From Gammaproteobacteria bacterium (GTDB lineage Bacteria; Pseudomonadota; Gammaproteobacteria; Pseudomonadales; Halomonadaceae): 9,898 nt of DNA. Made by a program: the position numbers and the translations under genes. The DNA is taken from NCBI GenBank assembly GCA_023485185.1, contig JAMCZP010000033.1:1-9898 (forward strand). The letters are read 5' to 3'. A model generated the notes under the pieces. It saw only the letters and a program-made list of their open reading frames with translations. It made no database searches and was not told the origin of the DNA. Shown in pieces: positions 1-8,449 of this stretch (positions within the stretch are counted from its first letter, which is position 1; each line of letters starts with the position of its first letter).

Positions 1-650
1 GCTTCTACCTTGGCAACGGCAGGCAGTGATGGCATTTGCACACAGGCTGACAGCACAATCGCATCGATATTGGTTAAGTCGAGACTAGCGACAATCTCGG
101 GTAGATTGGCGGGGTCGTGGCGGGCAACGTCTAGGTTGTTGGGGATCTCAAGCGCCCGGTAGTCGAGCACCTCAATACCTTCCTGGCGGATATAGTCCAC
201 CACCATCTCGGTCAGCGGCTTCATATAGGGCGCCACTACCACCACACGCTTGGCTTTCATCACACCCAGGGCATCCACCAGCGCACCTGCACTGGTGACC
301 ACTGGCGTATCGCAGCCATTCTCTTGGGTGCGGCTGCGTAGCCGCTGCTGGGATTCACGATGGTAGCCGGGGCCCATGGCCATGATGGCGACCAGGCATG
401 CGTAGCCCATAACATCCACTGCCGCATCAGACAGCTCCAGGGCGCAGCGGTCTGACTCTGCATCCATGGCGGCCAGCTCATCCTTACTGACGGTTTTCAT
501 ACGCATACGGCTGGAGTGGAAGGTAAAGCGTTCTGGTCGAATCAACTGCCGCGCCGCCAGCATCGCTGGGATCTCAGTCTCCATGGTGATGTTGGAGCTG
601 GGGACAATCTGGCCGATACGGTATGTTTTAGTGGTAGCGCTGGAGGTCAT
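1..650 (-). CDS. nicE: Maleate cis-trans isomerase NicE, 3' end cut by window
   Basis: Converts maleate to fumarate, the last step of nicotinate breakdown, feeding the TCA cycle. It belongs to the Asp/Glu racemase-like maleate isomerases, which are cofactor-free and use two cysteines. About 216 residues are visible, starting MTSSATTKTYRIGQIVPSSN. The family is near 250 residues, so about 35 C-terminal residues lie left of the window. The two expected cysteines are present: Cys85 in GYACLVAIM and Cys203 in LSACVQMPS. The N-terminal PSSNITME stretch is typical of the substrate loop. The start at 650 is preferred because an AAAGG lies 9 bases upstream; an in-frame ATG at 656 leaves only 3 bases. 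It follows nicD by 15 bases, and its ribosome site lies right after the nicD stop, so the two are probably translated from one message. The family call is certain; the symbol rests on context and the paired cysteines. Confidence 0.93.
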   Translation of the reverse strand, partial: MTSSATTKTYRIGQIVPSSNITMETEIPAMLAARQLIRPERFTFHSSRMRMKTVSKDELAAMDAESDRCALELSDAAVDVMGYACLVAIMAMGPGYHRESQQRLRSRTQENGCDTPVVTSAGALVDALGVMKAKRVVVVAPYMKPLTEMVVDYIRQEGIEVLDYRALEIPNNLDVARHDPANLPEIVASLDLTNIDAIVLSACVQMPSLPAVAKVE

Positions 651-665
651 GATCATTGGCCTTTG

Positions 666-2758
<2,093 letters not shown>

Positions 2759-2809
2759 GAATTAATTTCTGAAAATATTTTTGTAGGATTAAATGCTGAT
2801 TGATCGTGA

Positions 2810-2822
2810 TAATCGATTGATT
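2810..2822 (-). promoter_or_regulatory. Candidate IHF binding site
   Basis: The minus strand reads AATCAATCGATTA, which matches the IHF consensus WATCAANNNNTTR at every specified position. The minus-strand bases just upstream (plus positions about 2823-2845) are A/T-rich, as in strong IHF sites. It lies between the two promoter candidates, about 40 bases from the nicA -35 and 52 from the nicC -35. A bend here could bring the two operator regions together. AT-rich DNA yields chance matches, so this is a candidate only. Confidence 0.45.
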
Positions 2823-2862
2823 TTAATGTATTTTTTATTATATTTTCAGTATTTTTAAAAAC

Positions 2863-2892
2863 TTGAAAAAAGTATCCATTGAGTGCTATACG
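2863..2892 (+). promoter_or_regulatory. Candidate promoter for nicAB and downstream genes
   Basis: TTGAAA (2863-2868) is followed after 18 bases by TATACG (2887-2892). A TG one base upstream of the -10 (2884-2885) makes it an extended -10. The predicted start near 2899 falls inside the GTTTAATAG repeat copy at 2892-2900, which is well placed for a repressor. The leader to the nicA ATG would be about 150 nucleotides. Confidence 0.5.
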
Positions 2893-2958
2893 TTTAATAG
2901 AGCATTTTTTATGGTGTACGCACCTTTAATGGTCGTGGTTATTTTGCTTCGCACTCAT

Positions 2959-2970
2959 CTGGTGCATCAG
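2959..2970. promoter_or_regulatory. Imperfect dyad CTGGTGCATCAG in the nicA leader
   Basis: A 12-base inverted repeat with a single mismatched base pair (CTGrTGCAyCAG). It lies about 60 bases downstream of the predicted nicA transcription start. It could be an operator half-pair or chance; nothing else marks it. Confidence 0.25.
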
Positions 2971-3047
2971 GCAGGGTTTAATAGCTAGGCTTTATTAGTA
3001 ATATCTAAGTAAGAAGGCCGCTTTAACAATAACGATGATGATCCCCT

Positions 3048-3536
3048 ATGACGCTAAAGCTGACAGTTAATGGACAGGTGAGGGAAGTGGCGGTGCCATT
3101 GAATACGCCGCTGCTTAATGTCTTGCGTAATGATCTAGCGCTCAATGGCCCTAAATATGGCTGTGGTTTGGGCGAATGCGGCGCGTGCAGTGTACTGATT
3201 GATGGCATGGCGGCGCGTGCTTGCGTGCTGCCCGTATCGGCTGCCGCTGGCCATGACATTACGACGCTTGATGGCCTTTCCCAGAATGGTCAGCTTGATC
3301 CCGTGCAACAAGCATTTATCGACGCGCAAGCGGCTCAGTGTGGTTACTGCTTGAACGGTATGATTATAACGATTCGTGCGCTGCTCAATCATAACGCCCA
3401 GCCCTCTCCTCAACAGATACGTGCCGCCCTTGAACATAACCTCTGCCGGTGTGGTACCCATGTTGAAATTCTCCAAGCCGCACAACGTGCCGTGGTGATC
3501 AATGCCGCCGCGCAGCAGGAGTCGCCTCATGGGTAA
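3048..3536 (+). CDS. nicA: Nicotinate dehydrogenase small subunit NicA (2x 2Fe-2S)
   Basis: Iron-sulfur subunit of the membrane-linked nicotinate hydroxylase, carrying electrons from the molybdenum site toward the haem c domains of NicB. The protein has 162 residues, close to the family size of about 157. The plant-ferredoxin-like N-terminal domain has Cys39, Cys44, Cys47 (GCGLGECGAC) and Cys59. The C-terminal helical domain has Cys98, Cys101 (CGYC) and Cys133, Cys135 (CRC). All eight cluster ligands of the xanthine-oxidase type small subunit are present. The ATG at 3048 is the only plausible start: the frame is closed by a TGA at 3039-3041. It has no good Shine-Dalgarno sequence (the upstream bases read GATGATGATCCCCT), so initiation may be weak or helped by another signal. 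Its 3' end overlaps nicB by 8 bases, implying coupled synthesis of the two subunits. Confidence 0.95.
   Translation: MTLKLTVNGQVREVAVPLNTPLLNVLRNDLALNGPKYGCGLGECGACSVLIDGMAARACVLPVSAAAGHDITTLDGLSQNGQLDPVQQAFIDAQAAQCGYCLNGMIITIRALLNHNAQPSPQQIRAALEHNLCRCGTHVEILQAAQRAVVINAAAQQESPHG
3517..3521 (+). promoter_or_regulatory. Ribosome binding site that fixes the nicB start
   Basis: AGGAG lies 7 bases before the ATG at 3529, inside the end of nicA. The in-frame ATG at 3502 has no comparable signal. This site matters because it shows that the short N-terminus of NicB is a real, well-initiated start and not an annotation slip. Confidence 0.8.
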
Positions 3537-6500
3537 GCGTACGCTGCCATCCCAAGACGATAATGGGGAGGGTTTACCTTCGCAGCTTACCCATGTGCGC
3601 TATGGTGTTGTCGTCCGCCCACCTTACTACCACTGGAACGGTGAACGCTTTGAGAGCGCTCACTTAGTGAGTGTCGATAGGGCCAGCGTGGCGTCATTGC
3701 CAGGTCAGGTTGATGTGGTGGTGGAAGGCAATTTCGTGGGCGTGGTGGCGGAGAGTTTAGCGGTAGCGAGAGACGCCGCTAAACAGCTGCAGCTTGAGTG
3801 GCAAGCGGTTCCCCGCGAGCCCAATGAAAGGCTAAAGCAAACGCTAAGGCATAGTGAGAAAGCGGGCAGTGAGCACCGTTCACTGCGCCATCAAGAGCCT
3901 CAAACCGGCCTCTCAGCGCAACGTGTATATGGCTGGCCTAGTCGTATGCGCTGGGGCAATTACCCCGGCTGGGTAGTCGCCGAGGTTAGCGATCATCAGT
4001 TGAAGATATGGGGGCAAACCACGACCCCCGTGGCACTTCAGCAGGATTTGGTTAGCTTAACCGCCCTGGAGGCTAGCCAAATTGAGCTTTACAGCCTTGA
4101 TCAGCAGCCGATGTCTAGCCAAGCGACAGGCCTTGGACGCCACTGCGGCGATGATGCCGCCGTGGATGCTGCGCTTATGTCCCAAACGCTGGGTTGCCCG
4201 GTAGCGGTCTGGCTAGATGCACGCTATACACAAGACGTAGAGGCGCTAGGCCAAGCCCAGCGAATGTCGTTAAAGGCTGAGCTTACCGATAGTGGCGAAA
4301 TAGCCCGCTATCACTACCAGCAGGCTAACAGCAGCGGTGAAGTAGCTGCGGTTGGGCTCTGGTTAAGCGGCAGGGCAACTGAGCCAGCCGCTATACCAGA
4401 AACTATTCCAGAAACTATACCGCAAGTGCCAGCAGACGATAGCGATCCAACTGCGTTGTCTGCCTCTGTCTTGTCGCCTTATGTCTTTCGAGACCAACAT
4501 CTTTCAGCGCGACTCCAGCAGCCTGGCCAGACGCCTAGCAGCGCCACATTAGTAGACATGCAGCAGGCCTTTGCGCGTGAATCATTTTTAGATGAGGTGG
4601 CTCGCGATAGCGGGCAAGACCCCGTTTCGCTGCGCCTTCGTCACCTTGAGGATGCCCGGTCTATCGAGCTGATTGAGTCGGTAGCCAAGCGTGCTGGGTG
4701 GCAAGTGCCATTCAAGAAACCCACCGACTCAGCGCCGCAAGACCTGCTGCAGGGGCGCGGATTTGCGTTCGCTCAGTTGCCTGATCGGCATCAGCGGATG
4801 GAAGCCGGGGTGCGCTCAGCTTGGATTGCCGATGTTGCGGTTAACCGGGTAACGGGGGATGTCCAGCTAACGCGATTAATCGTTGGTCAAGATGATGGCC
4901 CTGAGGTGGATACGGCGGGCCTGCAGCAAACGCTGCAAGAGCGAATACTGGGTGAAGCCCGCCCCCTTTTGGGGCAAGCACCTGGGTTTGATGAGTGGGG
5001 CGATGGGAGTGATGCGCCAGAACGAGGCGTTGAAGTGGTGCCAAGTGCGTTAGTTAAACGCGAAAGTCCAGCCGTTACCCAAACAAAAACAGCGTCGTTG
5101 CGTCCGGCCCCTAGTGACTTATTAACGGGTGCAGAGCTTTCACCTGGTGTTGCGGTTATCGCCAATGCACTCTTTGATGCGACCGGCATCCGTTTTCGCC
5201 AACCACCCTTTACAGCTAAGCGCGTGCGCGATGCGTTAAAAGCGTCGGCGACGGAGGGTGCAGCACAGCAGCGTTTACCTAAGCGAGCCGCTAGCCGCAG
5301 GTGGTTAGCCGCCGCTGCGCTGACCACGGTCGCAGGTACCGCGGTAATGGCCTGGCCCTGGAAAAGCACTCTTGCGCCGGTCGCTCGCCCTGCCGCCAAT
5401 CTTTATTCTGCTGAAACCATTGAGCGTGGGCGATTGGTCGCCGCCGCGGGTGACTGCGCGGCATGCCACACTTCTGAGGGGGGAAGTACCAATGTGGGAG
5501 GGCGGGCGTTTGAAACACCCTTTGGTACGCTTTACAGCACTAATATTACCCCGGATGAAGCCACCGGGATTGGCCAGTGGTCTTACGCGGCGTTTGAGCG
5601 GGCAATGCGCCACGGTATCAGCCGTGATGGTAGCCACCTGTATCCTGCTTTTCCCTACACAGCGTTTGCCAAAACAAGCGATACCGATTTGCAGGCGCTC
5701 TATGCCTACTTAATGGCCCAGCCGGCCGTTGCCGCTGAAAAGCCGACCAATGAACTCACTTTCCCCTTCAGCGTGCGCGCCTTAATGGCGGGCTGGAACG
5801 CGCTTTATCATGACCCCACCCCCTTCCAGCCTGACCCTATGCAGAGTGAATTGTATAATCGCGGGGCTTACCTGGCCGAAGGCTTAGGCCACTGCAGCGC
5901 CTGCCATAGCCCACGCAATGTCATGGGTGCAGAGAAAAGCGGTAACGCTTACTTGGCAGGTACCTTTGTGGATGGCTGGGAAGCACCGCCGCTCAATACG
6001 CTGTCGCAAGCACCCATTGCTTGGAGTGAAGCATCGCTTTTCGACTATCTGCGCTATGGCGAGTCGGCGCTGCACGGTGTTGCCTCAGGCCCTATGGCAC
6101 CGGTCGTGGCGGGCTTGGCAGAACTACCTGAATACGATGTGCGGGCGATTGCCCACTATGTGGCTGCGCAGATGCAGGCTCCCTCCGGCAATAGTGAGGC
6201 AACCATGGCGGCGGCTGAACAACGCGTGGCCAGTGCAGCGGTTAGCTCGCCAGGCATGGAGGCGGGGGAACGCCTGTTCGAGGGTGCCTGTGCGGCCTGC
6301 CATGTGGAGACCGGGATCCCTAGTTTTTCACGCGCAAGTACTCATCTTGCGCTGAATACCAACGTGCATAGCGATCACCCCGATAATGTTATTCAGTCAA
6401 TTCTTGGCGGTGTCCACGCGGATCATGTGCCTGGCATCGGTAGTATGCCGGGCTTTGCCGAGAGTTTTAGCAATACCCAAGTCGCTGATTTAGCGACCTA

Positions 6501-6606
6501 TCTCCGAGCGCGTTTTGCACCTGACAAAGCGCCTTGGCAACAACTAGAAAAACGTATCACTGATTTACGCCAGCCTCACCACAACAACACTCACTCTACT
6601 CCCTGA
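3529..6606 (+). CDS. nicB: Nicotinate dehydrogenase large subunit NicB, short molybdopterin domain plus three cytochrome c domains
   Basis: Partner of NicA; hydroxylates nicotinate to 6-hydroxynicotinate and passes electrons through haem c. It has 1025 residues against about 1187 recalled for P. putida NicB. Residues about 1-90 align with the a/b-hammerhead (VVRPP at 28-32, then VDVVVEGNFVGVVAE). Later molybdopterin-family landmarks are GRHCGDDAAVDAAL from 203, ESFLDEVA at 351-358, and ANALFDATGIRFR at 545-557. After KRAASRR comes one hydrophobic helix (about 592-609); basic residues on its N side suggest the haem part is periplasmic. Three CxxCH haem sites follow: Cys643-His647, Cys789-His793 and Cys921-His925. 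The segment that normally precedes the hammerhead, with a Gly-Gln-Gly molybdopterin contact, is absent, and the usual GxGE motif near the end of the domain reads TGAEL (Glu536). A 12-base tandem repeat (4393-4422) encodes IPET-IPET in a Pro/Asp-rich linker at 289-305. The identity is secure; full molybdenum activity is uncertain. Confidence 0.9.
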   Translation: MGKRTLPSQDDNGEGLPSQLTHVRYGVVVRPPYYHWNGERFESAHLVSVDRASVASLPGQVDVVVEGNFVGVVAESLAVARDAAKQLQLEWQAVPREPNERLKQTLRHSEKAGSEHRSLRHQEPQTGLSAQRVYGWPSRMRWGNYPGWVVAEVSDHQLKIWGQTTTPVALQQDLVSLTALEASQIELYSLDQQPMSSQATGLGRHCGDDAAVDAALMSQTLGCPVAVWLDARYTQDVEALGQAQRMSLKAELTDSGEIARYHYQQANSSGEVAAVGLWLSGRATEPAAIPETIPETIPQVPADDSDPTALSASVLSPYVFRDQHLSARLQQPGQTPSSATLVDMQQAFARESFLDEVARDSGQDPVSLRLRHLEDARSIELIESVAKRAGWQVPFKKPTDSAPQDLLQGRGFAFAQLPDRHQRMEAGVRSAWIADVAVNRVTGDVQLTRLIVGQDDGPEVDTAGLQQTLQERILGEARPLLGQAPGFDEWGDGSDAPERGVEVVPSALVKRESPAVTQTKTASLRPAPSDLLTGAELSPGVAVIANALFDATGIRFRQPPFTAKRVRDALKASATEGAAQQRLPKRAASRRWLAAAALTTVAGTAVMAWPWKSTLAPVARPAANLYSAETIERGRLVAAAGDCAACHTSEGGSTNVGGRAFETPFGTLYSTNITPDEATGIGQWSYAAFERAMRHGISRDGSHLYPAFPYTAFAKTSDTDLQALYAYLMAQPAVAAEKPTNELTFPFSVRALMAGWNALYHDPTPFQPDPMQSELYNRGAYLAEGLGHCSACHSPRNVMGAEKSGNAYLAGTFVDGWEAPPLNTLSQAPIAWSEASLFDYLRYGESALHGVASGPMAPVVAGLAELPEYDVRAIAHYVAAQMQAPSGNSEATMAAAEQRVASAAVSSPGMEAGERLFEGACAACHVETGIPSFSRASTHLALNTNVHSDHPDNVIQSILGGVHADHVPGIGSMPGFAESFSNTQVADLATYLRARFAPDKAPWQQLEKRITDLRQPHHNNTHSTP
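4393..4422 (+). repeat. 12-base tandem repeat inside nicB
   Basis: Two and a half copies of ATWCCAGAAACT encode IPETIPETIP, in frame, within a low-complexity linker of the molybdopterin-like domain. Copy number could vary between strains without breaking the frame. Confidence 0.75.
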
Positions 6607-6627
6607 CGTCATAAAACGAGGTGGATT

Positions 6628-6816
6628 ATGAAACGCAGTAAATGGATATGGCTAGTATGGGCGGTCGTCCTGCTGAGCTATTTAGTGCCTTACACCCTAT
6701 TGAGCGGCGTGGCGCTCTGGTATGGCAGCTTTTTGTTTTGGGCCCTTGCAGGGCTAGTCGTCATTGCACTGAATGTGTTTATCACGAAAGATTTTGAGGA
6801 GCACAGCAATGACTGA
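6628..6816 (+). CDS. Small two-helix membrane protein paired with the symporter
   Basis: A 62-residue protein with two hydrophobic segments, about 6-26 and 33-53. The N-terminus is basic (MKRSK) and the tail is charged (KDFEEHSND), so both ends are predicted to be cytoplasmic. The ATG has a GAGGTGG just upstream, and the gene starts 21 bases after nicB. Its last 8 bases overlap the start of the symporter gene. Small two-helix proteins are often encoded directly before sodium:solute symporters (the DUF3311, DUF485, DUF4212 and YhdT types). Topology, size and the TM2-KDF ending fit that role best; the closest style may be DUF3311 or YhdT, but I cannot assign the family firmly. The overlap suggests equimolar production and a subunit or assembly role in pyridine-acid uptake. 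That role is inference. Confidence 0.8.
   Translation: MKRSKWIWLVWAVVLLSYLVPYTLLSGVALWYGSFLFWALAGLVVIALNVFITKDFEEHSND
6796..6801 (+). promoter_or_regulatory. Ribosome binding site that fixes the symporter start
   Basis: GAGGAG ends 7 bases before the ATG at 6809 and lies within the upstream small gene, supporting a coupled start and ruling out the longer frame from 6773. Confidence 0.75.
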
Positions 6817-8317
6817 GTCACTCATCTGGTGGTCCATTGCCATCTACTTAGTGATCGCGATAGGCATTGCGATTCTGTCCCGCCAAGGCCCTTCAGAAAG
6901 TATGTCTGGATACTTCTTGGGCAATCGACAAATGAACGGCTTTGTCTCAGCGCTAAGTTACAGTGCCACCACCTATAGCGCCTTTATGATGGTGGGCTTG
7001 GCAGGGCTGACGTATGCCGGCGGCGTGGGCGCGCTGGGCTTTGAAATTATCTATTTTGCCGGTGTTTCGCTGGTGGCTATCTTTGGGCCCAAGTTCTGGG
7101 CTGTTGGCAAGAAGTTTGGTTTTGTGACGCCAAGCGAGATGTTGGGCCACCGTTACAACAGTAAGCACGTGGCGATGGCTGTCTCGATTGCCAGCTGTAT
7201 TTTCCTCATTCCTTATTCAGCCGTGCAGCTCGCGGGTGTTGGTTATCTGTTGCAAGGCATTACCGATGGGGCGATCACCTTTAGCACCGGCGTGATGCTG
7301 GCAACTGTGATTGCTATCTTCTTCTCCTATATTGCGGGCATTCGTTCGGTAATGTGGACCGACTCGCTCCAGGCCATCATGATGATTGTCGCTTCAACGC
7401 TGGTAGCCTTCCTGGTTATTCAAGGCTTGGGTGGTTTCAGTGCGCTATTCAATACTCTGGCGACGGAGCACCCGCAGTCGTTAACCGTGCCGGGTTCAGG
7501 TCTATTTAGCTTCGTTACTTTCTTGGGGCTTACCATCCCCTGGTTCTTCTTTAGCCTGTCTAATCCTCAAGTTAGTCAGCGTCTGTTTATGCCTTCTTCG
7601 CTGCGCTCCATGCGTCACATGCTGATTGGCTTTCTGGTATTTGGCTTTATCTACACCATGGTTTCCGTGCTGTGGGGCTTCTCGGCCTTAGCCGCCTTCC
7701 CGAGCCTTGAGCGCGCTGATTTAGCCACGCCCACGTTGTTGGCATCGGAGTTTGTTCCGCCAGTACTCGGGGTGATTGTGATGATCGGCATTATGGCCGC
7801 TGCTGTGTCTACCATTGATTCGATCATGCTGACCCTGGCCTCTATGGTTTCTCGTGATGTCTATGCCAACGTTAAACCTAACGTTAGTGAAAAGCGCCAA
7901 CTGCTGGTGGGTAAATTTGTCGTACCGGTGATTGCGTTAATGGCGCTGGCCTTTGCCGAACTGCAGCTTGATCTTATTGCGGTGCTGTCAGTGGCTGCCT
8001 CATCAGGCTTAGTGGCGATGGTACCTGCCATTATCGGTGCCTTTTACTGGAAACGCGGTACCTCTGCCGGTGCCTTAGCGAGTGTGGTCGGCACCAGTGT
8101 CTTCGTACTGCTGATGTATGCCACCGGTAACTCTTTGTTGGGCTTACCCTCCGGCGTATGGGGCATTGTGGTCGCTAGTGCGCTGTTTATTGGCGTTAGT
8201 TTAGCCACTAAACCTCATCAAGCCTCTACGGATGCTTTCTTTACGGCCATCACTGAAGAGTTGAGTAAAAAGCGTCACCCCACCACCGCACAGCCGACCA
8301 AAGGAGCGGCCGTCTAG
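6809..8317 (+). CDS. Sodium:solute symporter family permease, likely nicotinate uptake
   Basis: Inner-membrane transporter of the SSS family, which couples uptake to sodium. It has 502 residues and about 13 hydrophobic segments. Family signatures are visible: the broken first core helix SYSATTYSAFMMVGLAG (50-66), GIRSVMWTDSLQ at 177-188, and AAVSTIDSIMLTLASMVSRD at 331-350, whose Ser/Thr residues form the sodium-2 site in characterised relatives. The ATG at 6809 is chosen because GAGGAG lies 7 bases upstream and the protein then begins directly with the first membrane helix. The frame is open further back to 6773, but that stretch encodes the end of the small upstream protein in another frame. 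Its place between nicB and nicX points to nicotinate, 6-hydroxynicotinate or a similar carboxylate as substrate. The substrate is inferred from context only; by sequence it could carry other carboxylates. Confidence 0.88.
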   Translation: MTESLIWWSIAIYLVIAIGIAILSRQGPSESMSGYFLGNRQMNGFVSALSYSATTYSAFMMVGLAGLTYAGGVGALGFEIIYFAGVSLVAIFGPKFWAVGKKFGFVTPSEMLGHRYNSKHVAMAVSIASCIFLIPYSAVQLAGVGYLLQGITDGAITFSTGVMLATVIAIFFSYIAGIRSVMWTDSLQAIMMIVASTLVAFLVIQGLGGFSALFNTLATEHPQSLTVPGSGLFSFVTFLGLTIPWFFFSLSNPQVSQRLFMPSSLRSMRHMLIGFLVFGFIYTMVSVLWGFSALAAFPSLERADLATPTLLASEFVPPVLGVIVMIGIMAAAVSTIDSIMLTLASMVSRDVYANVKPNVSEKRQLLVGKFVVPVIALMALAFAELQLDLIAVLSVAASSGLVAMVPAIIGAFYWKRGTSAGALASVVGTSVFVLLMYATGNSLLGLPSGVWGIVVASALFIGVSLATKPHQASTDAFFTAITEELSKKRHPTTAQPTKGAAV

Positions 8318-8350
8318 GCTTTTAAAGTCCTGTTTATACCTAACAACATA

Positions 8351-8387
8351 GAGCGCTTGGTGTGCCTAAAAGCGAGCACGAGCGCTC
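8351..8387 (+). promoter_or_regulatory. Intercistronic hairpin between the symporter gene and nicX
   Basis: A perfect 7-base stem, GAGCGCT (8351-8357) with AGCGCTC (8381-8387), encloses a second 4-base pairing, GTGC (8362-8365) with GCAC (8376-8379). No run of T follows, so it does not look like an intrinsic terminator. It sits in a 132-base gap, the only sizeable one in the rightward set. It may be an RNA-processing or stability element, or a boundary before a separate nicX message. I found no clear promoter in the gap. Confidence 0.5.
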
Positions 8388-8449
8388 TCAGCTAATACTT
8401 ACCCGGTCACAAGATAGCTGAGTTTTCGGCTGGGAAGTTAGGAGTCTTT

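Noticed and set aside
651..656. nicE start at the ATG at 656
   Set aside because: Only 3 bases from the AAAGG; the ATG at 650 has better spacing. The difference is two residues, so it is not fully excluded.
2931..2947. Possible sigma-54 promoter
   Set aside because: The GG and GC elements are 13 or 7 bases apart, not the required 10.
3502..3528. NicB beginning at the ATG at 3502
   Set aside because: No ribosome site and a nonsense Arg/Ser-rich lead; the ATG at 3529 has AGGAG 7 bases upstream.
3135..3530. Minus-strand open frame of 131 codons opposite nicA
   Set aside because: No known family features and it lies wholly opposite a gene with eight conserved cluster cysteines.
4887..5399. Minus-strand open frame of 170 codons opposite nicB
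   Set aside because: Ala/Arg/Pro-rich composition typical of a GC-rich shadow frame; nicB is the real gene here.
6773..6808. Symporter beginning at the ATG at 6773
   Set aside because: The added residues are the small upstream gene read in another frame; the ATG at 6809 has GAGGAG at the right distance.
8351..8387. Intrinsic terminator after the symporter gene
   Set aside because: The stem is good but no T run follows it, so it is kept only as a hairpin of unknown role.
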